Shown here: piece by piece, positions 10,368 through 21,043 of the stretch
Layout: each line of letters begins with the position of its first letter
Position numbering within the stretch: position 1 is the stretch's first letter
From: Carnegiea gigantea
Lineage: Eukaryota > Streptophyta > Magnoliopsida > Caryophyllales > Cactaceae
Direction: 5' to 3'
DNA length: 64,000 bases
Assembly (NCBI GenBank): GCA_029747015.1
Contig: JAKOGI010000831.1
Location: forward strand, 126,501-190,500
The notes under the pieces: model-generated
Database searches by the model: none
What the model was told of the DNA's origin: nothing
The model's input: only the letters and a program-made list of their open reading frames with translations
Program-made: the position numbers and the translations under genes

Positions 10368-11219
10368 TCAGGTTGTTCTAATTAAGCCTAGTTCGAGTCT
10401 ATTCCTTTCAAATTGTTCTCTACTCAATGCCTTGGTGAATATGTCAGCAATTTGATTTTCAGTGGCATAGAAATTCATTGAGATCACTCCTTTTTCAACA
10501 TTGTCTCTTAAGAAATGATGACAAATGTCAATATGTTTTGTTCTTTTGTGTTGACATGGATTTTTGGCAATGTTAATTGCACTTGTATTGTCACAATAAA
10601 TAGGAATGCATCCTATGTCAACACAAAAGTCCTTGAGTTGTTGTCTTATCCATAATAACTGAGCACAGCAAGATGCAGCTGCCACATATTCAGCTTCTAC
10701 TGTGGACAAGGCAACAGAGAGTTGTTTCTTAGTTGCCCAAGATACCAAACAAGGTCCAAGAAAGTGAGCCATACCTGAGGTGCTTTTTCTATCAACCAAG
10801 AAACCTGCATAATCAGCATCAGCATACCCAACAAGATCAAAGTTGCAACCTCTAGGATACCATAAGGCTAGATCAGGTGTATGTTTTAAGTATCTTAAAA
10901 TCCTTTTTACAGCCTTAAGATGAGTTTCTTTAGGGTTAGACTGAAAACGTGCACATAGTCCAACACTGAAAACAACGTCAGGTCTACTAGCCGTCAGGTA
11001 TAGGAGTGACCCTATCATGCCCCTATAGGATTTCTCCTTAACTGAGGGACTACCATCATCCATTACCAACCTGGTTGAGGGAGAGATGGGAGTATCAATG
11101 GGCTTAGCCGACTCCATCTTAAAACGCTTAAGTAACTCTTTGATATACTTTTGTTGATGGATCATGGTGCCGTTTGAAGTTTGCTTGATTTGCAAGCCTA
11201 GAAAAGAAATTAAGCTCAC
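10368..11219 (-). pseudogene. pol: C1 pol: RT C-terminus and RNase H
   Basis: An open stretch of 283 codons ending at the natural pol stop (GLIRTT). It covers the RT connection region ([10 protein letters not shown]), the copia block SYRGMIGSLLYLTASRPD, and RNase H with catalytic acidic residues in VGYADADYAG, STVEAEYVA and YCDNTSA. It removes RNA from RNA-DNA hybrids during reverse transcription. It is out of frame with the upstream RT by a 1-bp insertion near 11200 (GAAAAGAAATT here, GAAAGAAATT in C2). Otherwise well preserved, which suggests a fairly young insertion. Confidence 0.88.
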
Positions 11220-11856
11220 CCATCATGCTCATTTCAAACTCACTCCTCATCATTTTTGAAAATTCATTGCACAAATCATGATGAGTTGCACCAAATATGA
11301 TGTCATCGACATATACTTGGACAATCAACAAATGTTCCCCCTTAGATTTTAGAAACAAGGTATTGTCTACCTTGCCTCTTGTAAAATCATTTTCCAATAA
11401 AAAACTTGACAACCGCTCATACCAAGCTCTAGGGGCTTGTTTCAAACCATAAAGTGCTTTGTCAAGTTTGAAAACATGGTTAGGAAATTCATCACTTTCA
11501 AAACCGGGGGGTTGTTTGACATACACTTCTTCTTTGAGGTACCCATTTAAAAATGCACTTTTGACATCCATTTGATACAACTTGATCTCCATATGGGCTG
11601 CAAATGCTATCAAGATTCGAATAGCCTCCATCCTTGCAACAGGTGCAAAGGTTTCTTCATAATCAATTCCCTCTTCTTGGTTGTAGCCTTGAACCACCAG
11701 CCGGGCCTTGTTCCTAGTCACTGTTCTGCACTCATCCAGCTTGTTACAGAACACCCACTTGGTTCCAATGATTGTTCTATCCTCTGGCCGTGGCACAAGG
11801 TGCCATACCTTGTTCTTTCGAACTGATGGAGTTCTTCTTGCATGGCTGTGACCCAA
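11128..11856 (-). pseudogene. pol: C1 pol: reverse transcriptase core
   Basis: Open stretch of 242 codons holding the Ty1-copia [59 protein letters not shown] and the catalytic VYVDDIIFG box. It copies element RNA into DNA inside virus-like particles. A 1-bp deletion near 11818 (TTCTTTCGAAC against TTCATTTCAAAC in C2) puts it out of frame with the integrase linker, and the insertion near 11200 cuts it from RNase H. The first residues of this stretch, before KVWHLVPRP, are read in the wrong frame. Confidence 0.88.
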
Positions 11857-12701
11857 TCTGAATCTGCAAGGGCTTCATTAATATTCTTAGGCTCAATTTT
11901 TGAGAGAAAAGCATAGAAAGCACAGAAATTTTTGAGTCTAGATCTAGTTTGAACTCCTGCATTAATATCAAACAAAATTTGATCAAGAGGATGTGAACTT
12001 TGGTATTTCCATGATCGTGGTGAAAGTGGGTTCATAGACTCGCTCTCCATCCTAGCTGGAATACTCGGTGAAACAGGTTCAGAACCTGTTCTCGAGCCTG
12101 TTGGGGAGCTTGTTCCTGGATTTATCCCTGAAGGATCCGGCTGGTGTTGTCCCGAACAGGGTTCCACCCTGTTTCCCCCTGTTTGGTTCACACCTTGCTT
12201 CCCTTCCTAAAGAACAGCCTCAGACCTTGCTTCCTTCGATTGATCCTTACCTTGTTCACCTTGAAGCAGCACGTCTTTTCTAACAAGACCTAGTTCGAAG
12301 TCTTCTTCTTGTGCATCATTCTCGCTTAGAGAGTTAATTTCATCAAAAAGCACATGCACACTTTCCTCAACACATAAGGTTCTCTTATTAAACACTTTGT
12401 ATGCCTTACTATGCGAGGAGTAACCAAGCAATATTGCTTCATCACTCCTTGGATCAAATTTCCCTAAGGCATCCTTTCCATTATTATGCACAAAACATTT
12501 ACAACCAAAAACTCTCAAATGCATAATATTAGGTTTTCTTCCCTTGAAAAGTTCATAAGGAGTTTTGTTAAGAATAGGTCTAATCATGCATCTATTTATA
12601 ATGTAACATGATGTATTCAAAGCTTCAGCCCAAAAGTTTCTAGGAAGACTACTAGCAGCAAGCATTGTTCTAGTCATGTCCTCTAGAGTGCATTTTTGCA
12701 T
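11818..12701 (-). pseudogene. pol: C1 pol: integrase C-terminus and linker
   Basis: One frame covers the end of the integrase core (LEDMTRTMLAASSLPRNFWA), the GKR-like C-terminal region (LRVFGCKCFVHNNGKDALGKFD, then ILLGYSSHSKAYKVFN), an acidic and Gly/Ser-rich linker, and the start of RT ([16 protein letters not shown]). A TAG at 12207-12209 replaces the CAG seen in C2. A 1-bp deletion near 12694 separates it from the upstream integrase core. Integrase inserts the DNA copy into the host genome. Confidence 0.82.
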
Positions 12702-13672
12702 TCTACCACCCCGTTCTGTTGGGGTGTTCTTGGAGCTGAAAAATTATGATCAACACCATGCTCATTACAATAATCAATAAAGCTCGAATTTTCAAATTCT
12801 GTCCCATGGTCAGACCTTAAGCATACCAAGGAATGTCCTACTCTCTTTTCAATCTTTTTAATGAAAGCAAGAAATTTTTCAAAGGTTTCATCTTTAGAAG
12901 CCAAAAACAAAGTCCAAGTGAAACGAGAGTAGTCATCCACTATCACAAGCACATACCTCTTGCCACCTCGGCTCATGATCCTCATTGGACCACATAGATC
13001 CATATGTATCAATTCAAGAGGTCGAGTAGTGCTTACACATTTTTTAGATTTAAATGAATTTTTGACTTGTTTGCCTTTGGCACATGCATCACATACCTTG
13101 TCATCATTGAATTTGATGGAAGGTAAGCCTACCACTAAGTCTTTGGTTACAAGTTTGTTCAAAAGTGAGTGGCTTGCATGACCTAGCCTTTTGTGCCAAA
13201 GCATAACATCATCATTTAGGGCACTCAAACAAGTCAAATTATTTTGGGGAAGAGTGGAGATACACACTTTATAAACATTCTTGTATCGCTTCCCCCTCAA
13301 CACAACATCTCCTATGTTCATATTCACAACCAAGCAACGTGTTGGTGAGAACACTACTAGGTTGTCTTTATCGCACAGTTGGGACACACTTAGCAAGTTG
13401 TGTTTTAATCCATCCACAAAATAAACATTGTCAATTGAATGGGAGAGTGACTCACCTATCTTACCTATGCCGACAATTGTCCCGGATTTGCCGTTTCCAA
13501 ATGCCACACTCCCACCTTCTGAAGCTGTAAGTGAGAGAAAATTGGATCTTTCACCAGTCATATGCCTCGAACACCCACTGTCAACATACCACAGCTGCTT
13601 GTTCCCTAGACTATTCCCTGCACTGTTTGCTGGGTTGTTTGCTGGGTTGTTCTCTCTCACTTCAGCCTGCAA
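12683..13672 (-). pseudogene. pol: C1 pol: protease and integrase core
   Basis: Open stretch of about 329 codons in the same frame as gag and separated from it by a single TGA at 13679-13681. It holds the copia aspartic protease (LWYVDSGCSRHMTG), the integrase zinc-binding HHCC domain (LWHKRLGH, then CDACAKGKQ) and the DDE core (IHMDLCGPM, LRSDHGTEFEN and TPQQNGVVE). The last residues before the stop are read out of frame because of a 1-bp deletion near 12694. It may have been expressed as a gag-pol fusion if the TGA is a later mutation or is read through. Confidence 0.87.
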
Positions 13673-13678
13673 AACAAA

Positions 13679-15439
13679 TCAAGGGTTAGTTTTGGGAACC
13701 CAGATCCACTTGGGTCCCATTCCTTTAGAGGTACAAATCTCATCTTTCCTAACCCATATTTGTTTTACATACACTGAGTTCCTTTTAATGGCATACTTTC
13801 TTGAGGGACAAGTATAACGGTAATGACCCGTTTTACCACAGTGATAACATACAATATTCTCAGATAATCCTACATATTTTCTATTCACTGGGTAGGTCAT
13901 CTTAGGCACAAAACCTAGTCCTCTTCTATTTCGACTATGATGGGTGTTTAACCATTCAAGTGCTTGTGAGGACCTGTTCCAGAGCTTGTTTGTGGCAAGG
14001 TCTGATTCCATTTGTTTCATTTTCTCAAGCAAGTTTTTATTTTCTACAAGCAAGGACTCGACCTTACCTTTTAAGTCAAGGGATTCTTTTTCCAGCTCAG
14101 TCAATTTAGTGGAACAAGTCTCTTCTTTCATGAGTAGAGTTTCTTTAAGCACATTGATGTTTTCATACAAGGCAAGAGTTCCTTTGTCAACTTCAAGTTT
14201 TTCCAATTTAAAGGTTTCATTTTCAAGTTCTAGATCTCGAACATCCCTTTTTAATTCAGCACATATATCCATTATAGTGTACACTAATTCCTCAAGAGTT
14301 GATTTATTTAGACCACGTACCTTGTTCTTGAGTTGAGTCAGACTATCTGTTGATCCATCATCTGAATCAGTGTCACTTCTTGCCATGAGTGCTACATCAG
14401 CTTCCCCAGCTTCAGACCCTTCCTCATCCTCGCTTGAGTCTCCCCAGGCCGCGAGCATAGCTTTTGAGAACCTTTTCGCTGAGCTGCTTACACCCTGTTT
14501 CCTCCCCTGTTTTCTAGGGTGTTCGGGTTTTTGTTCTTCCTTGTGCAGTGGGCAGTTTCTCACAATGTGGCCCAGTTTGCCACACTTGAAACACCCGGAG
14601 AACTGTTCCCGAGAGGTGTTCCTGGCCTTGCTGAAGTCCTTCCTTTTGCTATTTTCATTGACTTTCTTGAAGAACTTCTTGAACTTTTGAGTGATCATGG
14701 CAATCTCCTCCTCATCAGAATCAGAATCATCTTCTAAGGCCTTTAGTGCAAGACCTCGATCTCTCTTTGTCTCATCTTTCTGTTGAGAATTTTTCCTAAG
14801 TTCATACGTTTGGAGGTTGCCAATCAGCTCATCTAGGGTGATCTTGTTCATGTCTTTAGCTTCTTGGATGGCCATTACTTTCGCTTCCCAAGAATGAGGT
14901 AAAATTCTTAGGATCTTCCTCACCAATTCTTCGGTGGTGAAGGATTTTCCCAAGGATTTTAGCTCATTCGTTATGTGAGTGAAGCGAGTGTACATGTCCA
15001 TCACACTTTCACGATCACCCATCTCAAACAGCTCATATTTTCTCATAAGCAATTCAATCCGAGATTGCTTTACTTGATTGGTCTCTTCGTGAGCTACTTG
15101 CAAAGCATCCCAGATTTCTTTGGCCGACTCACATTCAGATATGCGAGTATATTCATTACGGCCTAGGCCAAAATATAGAAGTTTCTTGGCTTTGACATTC
15201 TTCTCCATCATTTTGTAATCTTCAGTATTGAATTCTTTAGGCTCCTTGGGGATTGACTTTCCATCTTCAGTTATTTTCTTGGGGATGAGTGGTCCATTCT
15301 TGATGAGCATCCACAACTCATAGTCCTCGGCTTGGTTGTAGTTTTCCATCCTATTCTTCCACCAACCGTAGTGTTGGCCATTGAAGTATGGTGGTCGAGT
15401 TATGGATTGACCTTCAAGCATGCCTTGTGGGGTACTCAT
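13679..15439 (-). CDS. gag: C1 gag, intact, 586 codons
   Basis: Structural protein forming the virus-like particle. The N-terminal half is a copia UBN2-type gag (residues about 1-230; STPQGMLEGQ, YFNGQHYGWWKNRM, TLDELIGNLQTYELRK). A CCHC zinc knuckle CFKCGKLGHIVRNC lies at about 283-296, followed by an acidic Ser/Asp-rich stretch, a long coiled coil at about 365-485 and a second knuckle CYHCGKTGHYRYTC at about 531-544. The C-terminus is GPKWIWVPKTNP. A coiled coil within a long gag is typical of Sireviruses. The start is the first ATG after the primer site, about 40 bp from it. It ends in TGA, with protease following in the same frame. This is the only full-length intact retrotransposon gene in the window. 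Confidence 0.9.
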   Translation of the reverse strand: MSTPQGMLEGQSITRPPYFNGQHYGWWKNRMENYNQAEDYELWMLIKNGPLIPKKITEDGKSIPKEPKEFNTEDYKMMEKNVKAKKLLYFGLGRNEYTRISECESAKEIWDALQVAHEETNQVKQSRIELLMRKYELFEMGDRESVMDMYTRFTHITNELKSLGKSFTTEELVRKILRILPHSWEAKVMAIQEAKDMNKITLDELIGNLQTYELRKNSQQKDETKRDRGLALKALEDDSDSDEEEIAMITQKFKKFFKKVNENSKRKDFSKARNTSREQFSGCFKCGKLGHIVRNCPLHKEEQKPEHPRKQGRKQGVSSSAKRFSKAMLAAWGDSSEDEEGSEAGEADVALMARSDTDSDDGSTDSLTQLKNKVRGLNKSTLEELVYTIMDICAELKRDVRDLELENETFKLEKLEVDKGTLALYENINVLKETLLMKEETCSTKLTELEKESLDLKGKVESLLVENKNLLEKMKQMESDLATNKLWNRSSQALEWLNTHHSRNRRGLGFVPKMTYPVNRKYVGLSENIVCYHCGKTGHYRYTCPSRKYAIKRNSVYVKQIWVRKDEICTSKGMGPKWIWVPKTNP

Positions 15440-15479
15440 CTTTAAGGATCTCTCAAGGTGTTAGCCTTTCAAAGGAGAA

Positions 15480-15494
15480 CCTGCTCTGATACCA
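15480..15494 (-). other. C1 primer-binding site, tRNA-Met type
   Basis: TGGTATCAGAGCAGG on the minus strand, two bases inside the 5' LTR end. Standard initiator tRNA-Met primer site of Ty1-copia elements. Confidence 0.88.
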
Positions 15495-15496
15495 CT

Positions 15497-16936
15497 TGTT
15501 GATTTAGAGAGTACACAACCACAAGAGGGGGGTGAATTGTGGTGTCCGATTTTCGCAAGTTGCTGGCAAACAACCTTAGGCCCTGTTCGCACAGGTTGTT
15601 TCTGAGATAAGCAGAAGTGAAAATCCAACAAAATTGAATGCAGAAATAATGGACATAGGATTTTTATGTGGAAAACACCTCTAGCCCAACTGAGGTTAAA
15701 AACCACGACCTACCTCCTGTAGGATTTAAACACTTTACTAAATGGGCTAATCACGTTGGGCTAATCACGTTACAATAGTAACACACCTTGTTACAAATTG
15801 TAACACACGTAAACGTCTTCCCTGAGACAGGTTACCCCACGTCCAAAATCCCCTTGATTTAGACACACACTCAACTCACTTTTGTGAAAGAAGAGTATAA
15901 AGAAAAACACACCCTATTACAATGCTTCTCAACTAAGCTAATATAGGGTACAATGAAATCCTAGTATGTCAACTTTGAAAGCTCAAATAACTCACCCACT
16001 AGGCACGGTTTTTCTTTCAAACTTTTAAGCTCATGAACACTAAATTTTTCTCTTTGAAAACCGATGCTTCTAACGTTCTAAGAAGCGACTTTATATAGTG
16101 CTTGGAAAAAACAATTCCTCAAATTTTTGGAAACTAAAATCCCTAAAGAATATAGAATTCTTTAGCCACAAGGGATGAGGAAACATAAGCTGGAAACCAC
16201 TTCCTAAACCGTGTGCATAAGGCGGTGATTCTCAGCAACTAGCCCATATTTTTCTCAACAACCTTATCCACTTGCCAAAAATTGGATATTCTTTTTATTC
16301 AAAAAAGATTTTGCAAATCCTCTTAGATTTTAATAACCGTTTTTAGGATAAGGGGCAAGATACTCCATAAAAAATCTTTCTTGCAAATCTTTGAAGAGGC
16401 TGCTCAAAATCCAAAAGATAAAAATTGTGCAAAACAGTTTTTTTCGCAGCTTATTCTGGAAACACCTTGATCACCCTGTTTCCAGGATTGTTCTGAATGG
16501 TGATCCGAAATATTTACCAAAAGAAAACAAAACCGTTTCAAGTAAGTGGTAAGTTAAGAGTTTCTGATTGGCATATTAACAAGAGTCTAAAAATATAAAA
16601 CCAAATTAAATCAAGACATCTTGTTGTAACCACTAGTCATCTTGTAGAGAGACGAATCTGCTGCAAACACTTCACAGAACCTGTTTCTCATGGTTGCACT
16701 TATATCCTATACTTCAAACACTTCACAGGACATGTTTCAAACACCTTACAGAGCCTGTTCCTCATGGTTGTTCTTACATCGCTGACTTGAGTACCTGTTC
16801 TTGATAAACCATTAGTCAAGCAGTTTTAATATATTAAAAAACAGCAGTAAGGCCCTGTTGGTAAAGCCTGTTTGGAACAACAACAACTACTACAACACTT
16901 GGATTTGTTATCATCAAAACCTTATACATTCTAACA
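15497..16936 (-). repeat. C1 5' LTR
   Basis: 1440 bp with the same ends as 6044-7466. It holds the promoter of the element. It differs from its partner by a 14-bp tandem duplication at 15744-15771 and scattered, mostly C-to-T or G-to-A changes. The flank after 16936 is TGTAG. Confidence 0.92.
15744..15771. repeat. 14-bp tandem duplication in C1 5' LTR
   Basis: GGGCTAATCACGTT occurs twice head to tail. The other LTRs of this family in the window have it once, so it arose after or during the C1 insertion. Confidence 0.9.
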
Positions 16937-16941
16937 TGTAG
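16937..16941. repeat. C1 target-site duplication (right)
   Basis: TGTAG, identical to 6039-6043 on the other side of C1. Confidence 0.9.
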
Positions 16942-17360
16942 GACATTCATAAGAGGCATATGTTGTGGTATTTTGCAACACTAGGATATCAAATTGACAA
17001 TATTGATGAGGTCATCTTCTCTATAATATAATTTTCTTAACAATTTTCTGCTTTAGTGTTTAATTAGAGAAGATATCTTATAACCTTTCCATCATAAAGT
17101 GCAAGAACTTGATTCTTTTTGTTTGTTGGCCAATTACTTAGAACTATGAAAGATTGAAATAATCACTTTTACCTTTGTCGACCTTTTTTGAAATAACTTT
17201 TTAAACCCTTACCTTTTGATATTAATTTTCAGCCACCTTCAGAAACTTGTTTTAATTTTTTAACACCTCCCACCTTTTTTCTTTTCGACAGAAATTCTCA
17301 GAAATTGCAGAGAGGTTCTTGGATTGGATGAAATATGCAAATAAGCTATTTTTAGTGTTT
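16942..17360. other. Unassigned AT-rich sequence beside viral copy B
   Basis: No gene seen. It continues from the viral leader-like sequence of copy B (minus strand), but I could not align it with copy A, so it may be more leader or host DNA. Confidence 0.4.
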
Positions 17361-17766
17361 TTTTCAAGAAATATACTTGGTTTATATGCTTAAACTTCTT
17401 ATAATAACTTTACTAGTACTAATTATCACAATCTATTACTCATATCTTAGATATTATACGTTCTGTGGCTATAGGCCTACCATGCTTAGCAAAATAATTA
17501 AAACTTAATTAGAGAGTTTTAACCGTTACCTGAACTTAGTCGGCACTGGACCTTGATATTCCTCTCGCTTTCAATTTACAGAGATTGCTAATCTTAATCA
17601 CACATTCCTTAGATCAGGCATAGCACAGATCTGTTTCGTTTCCTACATTAGACTGTAGTCACCAATCAAGTTTTATATTTTAAAGGATAGTGAAACTTCA
17701 ATCAAGAAACTATAATATTTACGACATAAGGTTCAATTGATTAACGTTCCCTAATGGGAAACTTCT

Positions 17767-17772
17767 TTTATT
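17767..17772 (-). terminator. Poly(A) signal AATAAA (viral copy B)
   Basis: Followed on the minus strand by GAAGTTTCCCATTAGGGAA, as in copy A at 5391. Confidence 0.55.
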
Positions 17773-17931
17773 GAAAGCTTAAAAGTAAAAATATTACAAA
17801 TGGAAAGCCAGAAGAGGTACTTAAGCTAAGATCATTGCAGATGTTTCCTCATAGAGAAATAGAGAATCCTAACTTCTCTTTTACTCAAAAATGCTCAAAT
17901 GACCGTGTCTCTTCTCAGCACTCGACCTCTC

Positions 17932-17939
17932 CTTTTATA
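17932..17939 (-). promoter_or_regulatory. TATA box of viral copy B
   Basis: TATAAAAG on the minus strand, about 165 bp before the poly(A) signal. G1 is inserted only about 20 bp upstream of it, separating it from its upstream elements, now at 29503-29640. Confidence 0.6.
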
Positions 17940-17952
17940 GAGGAGTGAGGAT

Positions 17953-17957
17953 ACATA
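17953..17957. repeat. G1 target-site duplication (left)
   Basis: ACATA here and AGATA at 29503-29507, one mismatch. The joined flanks rebuild viral sequence comparable with copy A around 5195-5215, confirming the insertion site. Confidence 0.75.
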
Positions 17958-20900
17958 TGTAATAGCCCGACCCTAAATCATATTTATTTATTTAATTAAG
18001 CCATGTTATTCATTTTTCATATTTTTCACATTTATTTATCTCATTGAATCATCACAGTTGGAAAAATTCAGGTCGGGCCCCACTTTACAATTCGAGTTTC
18101 ATTTACTAAAAACAATTTTTCGGAGAAATTGATATTAGGCTTCGATAATTATTATTTAAATGATATCATTATTTTTCATGACATCATACTCAATTTCGAG
18201 CTTCGGAAAAACAAATTTAATTATCGCACCCGGTTTGGTGCTTTTTTTTTTTCCAACCCGAGCTCATTTAAGCCCAATTTCGGCCCAACAAGTTCCTAAC
18301 CCATTTGGTTATCTAATATCATGATTAAGCCCTAATTATCATTAGCAAAAGCTGATTGTGTGCTTAATTCTCAGCCAAGTAATTTGGGTCATTTACATCC
18401 AAGTGTTTTTAAGGGCTTTGCAAGAGATAAACTTCAAGGCTTTCTCTCTCTTCTCTCCTCCTTCTCTCTTCACACGGCCAGCAGCCCCCCAGCCCCTAAA
18501 GTGGTGTTTTCCGGCCACTCTTCGGTAAGAATTTCAATACCCAAACAACCTCCCTCCATTGGCCACCATTTTCCATCCTCAAAATCACCCAATATCATCT
18601 ACATCTTCACTTATCTCAAGCTCAAAGTAAGTGACTTCAATCTTGTTCTTTGGATTTTTGATTTTTACTTCTTGTTTTGGTTATGTTGATGATGGATCAT
18701 GTTGTTTTTATTGAATTAAAAATCATCTTGGTGATGGATCATGTTAGAGTTGAAGCTAGGTTTAGGGTTTTATCTTAATCATGCAAGCTTCATGTCCAAG
18801 TGTTGAATTTTGATTGTTTTAAATGAGATTTTGTGATCTTTGGCATTGGTAATGAATATTAAGATGTTTATGCTGATGTATATAAGTTAAAAAGTGATTT
18901 TAGTGGGTGGTTATGTGAAGAAAAGATTGCAAATATGTGGTTATTGAGCTGTCAACAGACCTAAAATAGGGGCCACTTCGGGATTAAATTGGTACTGTTT
19001 GGGACATCAACAATTCATGATTTTTGGTGTAGTGATAGCTTGATGAGTTAGCTTTCAATAGGCTTTGGCATTACTCAATTTCGAGTTGTGTGGACAAAGT
19101 TATGACCAATTTACTCAAGATTATGCAGAATACATTGAAACTGGGAACTGAACAGGAACAGTAACTTTACGGAAAAACTGGTATTGATTGGGTCACTAAA
19201 AAATTGTGATTTTTGGTGTATGGATAGATCAATGAGTTTTCTTTCAAATGCCCTTTGAATCGCCTTAATCTGAGTTCTGTGGAAATAGTTATGGTCGTTT
19301 TGCTACGACTGCGCAGATTGGACTGAAATTGTGCACATTTGTGTTCTACCCTAATTTTAGGGACCTTACTGTGGGAATTGTACTTGGTGTCCTGAATTAA
19401 TGTTTTAGTGGACATTATGAGCTTTTCATATTGGGGTTTTACATCTTAGTTGGAGGTCAGGAGTGAAAGATATGGAAACGGATATATGAGTGAATGCAGA
19501 AATCGAGACATTTGGAAATATTTTCAGAAGTTTCTATATAATTATGGGTATTGCAAGAAAATTACAAAGTGTAGTGAGTTCAACAAGTTTGTTATTGCAT
19601 AGAAGCTTACTTGTGTTTGAGAACCGAGTTAAGTGAGCATGAAAATGAAATTTGAGAAGTGGGCTCAATAATGACTCAAGTTAGTATCTATCAGATTTAC
19701 TAAGGTTATTTGAGCTTTTATGAACCTCACAATACCCCTCATGGCATTGAACCTTCTATTATCCATTTCAGAGGCATTAACCATTCTATTATCCATTTTA
19801 GAGGCATTGAACCTCACACTTTATCATTATCCATTTCAGAAATATCAGAAACACATATTTCATTTATATCAATTAAAATCTTTTTATTATCACCTCAATC
19901 ATTTCCATTTGGTCTATTTTACTTCAATTTATTGCATTTCAAGTTCAGTAACCCTAACTGATTTAAATCAGTTCATTTTGGTTTAACTTGTCTTATATTG
20001 AATTAAAATCAGTTTATTATATTGAAATGCACAAGTTATGTATCCATTTCATTATTCAACTTCTGTTACACCTACTTTTACTTACTCAATTATGCGAGTA
20101 AGGATCATTTACTGACTACACATACTTACAGTGACATTTATGAAACAGAGTTGAGGCCTAGTCTATCATTTCCATTGTGCATAAGTATTATCAAGTGAAA
20201 TATCATTTTTAAAGATTTCAGGTACGTCCATTGCCTGTATCTTTAGAAATCACAGTGTATTTATTAACGTTATCATGTTTTGGTAAGTACATCAATGAAT
20301 CAGTTTACACAGTAATTTATCAGTTAATTAGTGACCCCATCAGTTATCATCTATAGGGCATTCGCTGTTCAGTTACCCGCGCGGCTTCATGCCAGGTCCC
20401 CGATCGGCTTGGTAGGTGTACACTTATCCATAGATCATAACAGCATTAAGGGGTTTACTATCAAATAATAACTAGCAATGCAGCTTTACATCATCTTATT
20501 CACTGTTTTAACTAAATGAATTGTAAAGCGGGCCCAACTAGTGTTTCAATGATCATTTAACAATTCAGGAATGCATGTATTGAGATTCGGCTCACAGTTC
20601 GAAATGTTTTTCATGTTTTGTTTTAGGCAAATGCTCAGAGTATTGCCCTCATGCCAGCAAATCAACTGAAGAGAATAAATGAAGCAGGGAAATCCAGACG
20701 GACTAGAAGTAATGCCGTATATGCATACTTTAAGTTGTATTTGGAATTCTTCTATAGATGAATATGTAGATTACATGATGAATTATCTTCCTATGATTTA
20801 TAAAGCTTACATTGGTTAACACTTGATTGTGAATTGATAAGCATATGTGAATGTGTACAGTGGAGGTTATGCTTGACTATGTTATTTATAACACTCATGT

Positions 20901-21023
20901 TTCAAGCCTTGTCCTTTTGGACGGTGGTAACGCCCCTATCATTGGATTCACCATATTACAATTGAGTGAATTATTATTAAGGAGGATATAAACAGTGAAG
21001 CATGGTTAATTTGGGGCATTACA
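17958..21023 (+). repeat. G1 5' LTR
   Basis: 3066 bp. Near 18306-18313 it has a degraded TATA region (TATCTAATA, against TATATAATA in the 3' LTR). CT-rich leader-like sequence follows at about 18438-18470. A good 5' splice donor (AAA|GTAAGT, GT at 18627) and a pyrimidine-rich acceptor (TTTTAG ending 20626) suggest a spliced leader. A block near 20385-20410 (CCGCGCGG, CCGATCGGC) is shared with the G2 LTR. Open frames in this LTR have no coding sign. Confidence 0.88.
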
Positions 21024-21027
21024 GATT

Positions 21028-21043
21028 TGGTATCAGAGCCAGG
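21028..21043 (+). other. G1 primer-binding site, tRNA-Met type
   Basis: TGGTATCAGAGCCAGG, four bases after the 5' LTR end. Confidence 0.88.

Larger units (their letters stand above)
6044..16936 (-). mobile_element. Complete Sirevirus-type Ty1-copia element C1
   Basis: A 10.9-kb LTR retrotransposon read on the minus strand. It has LTRs of 1440 bp (15497-16936, 5') and 1423 bp (6044-7466, 3'), beginning TGTTAGAATG and ending AATCAACA in element orientation. A tRNA-Met primer site and a polypurine tract adjoin the LTRs. Perfect TGTAG duplications flank it (6039-6043 and 16937-16941). Gene order is gag, protease, integrase, RT, RNase H, then a separate env-like gene. The gag coiled coil, the env-like third gene and the repeated polypurine-like tracts place it in the Sirevirus (SIRE/Maximus) lineage. 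A hand count over the first 270 bp of the LTRs gives about 3% divergence. Gag is intact, pol and env-like are broken. Confidence 0.93.
17361..17957 (-). mobile_element. Pararetrovirus copy B, 3' end (promoter, poly(A), leader)
   Basis: Complementary strand matches copy A 5210-5810. It contains TATAAAAG (17932-17939), AATAAA (17767-17772) and leader-like sequence with GAAACGAAACAGATCTGTGC. The rest of copy B continues beyond G1 at 29503. This piece lies tail to tail with copy A. Confidence 0.75.

Noticed and set aside
18360..18689. Open frames inside the G1 LTRs (also 19710-19986, 26867-27091, 28188-28463)
   Set aside because: They change length and sequence between the two LTRs of the same element and have no known motif.
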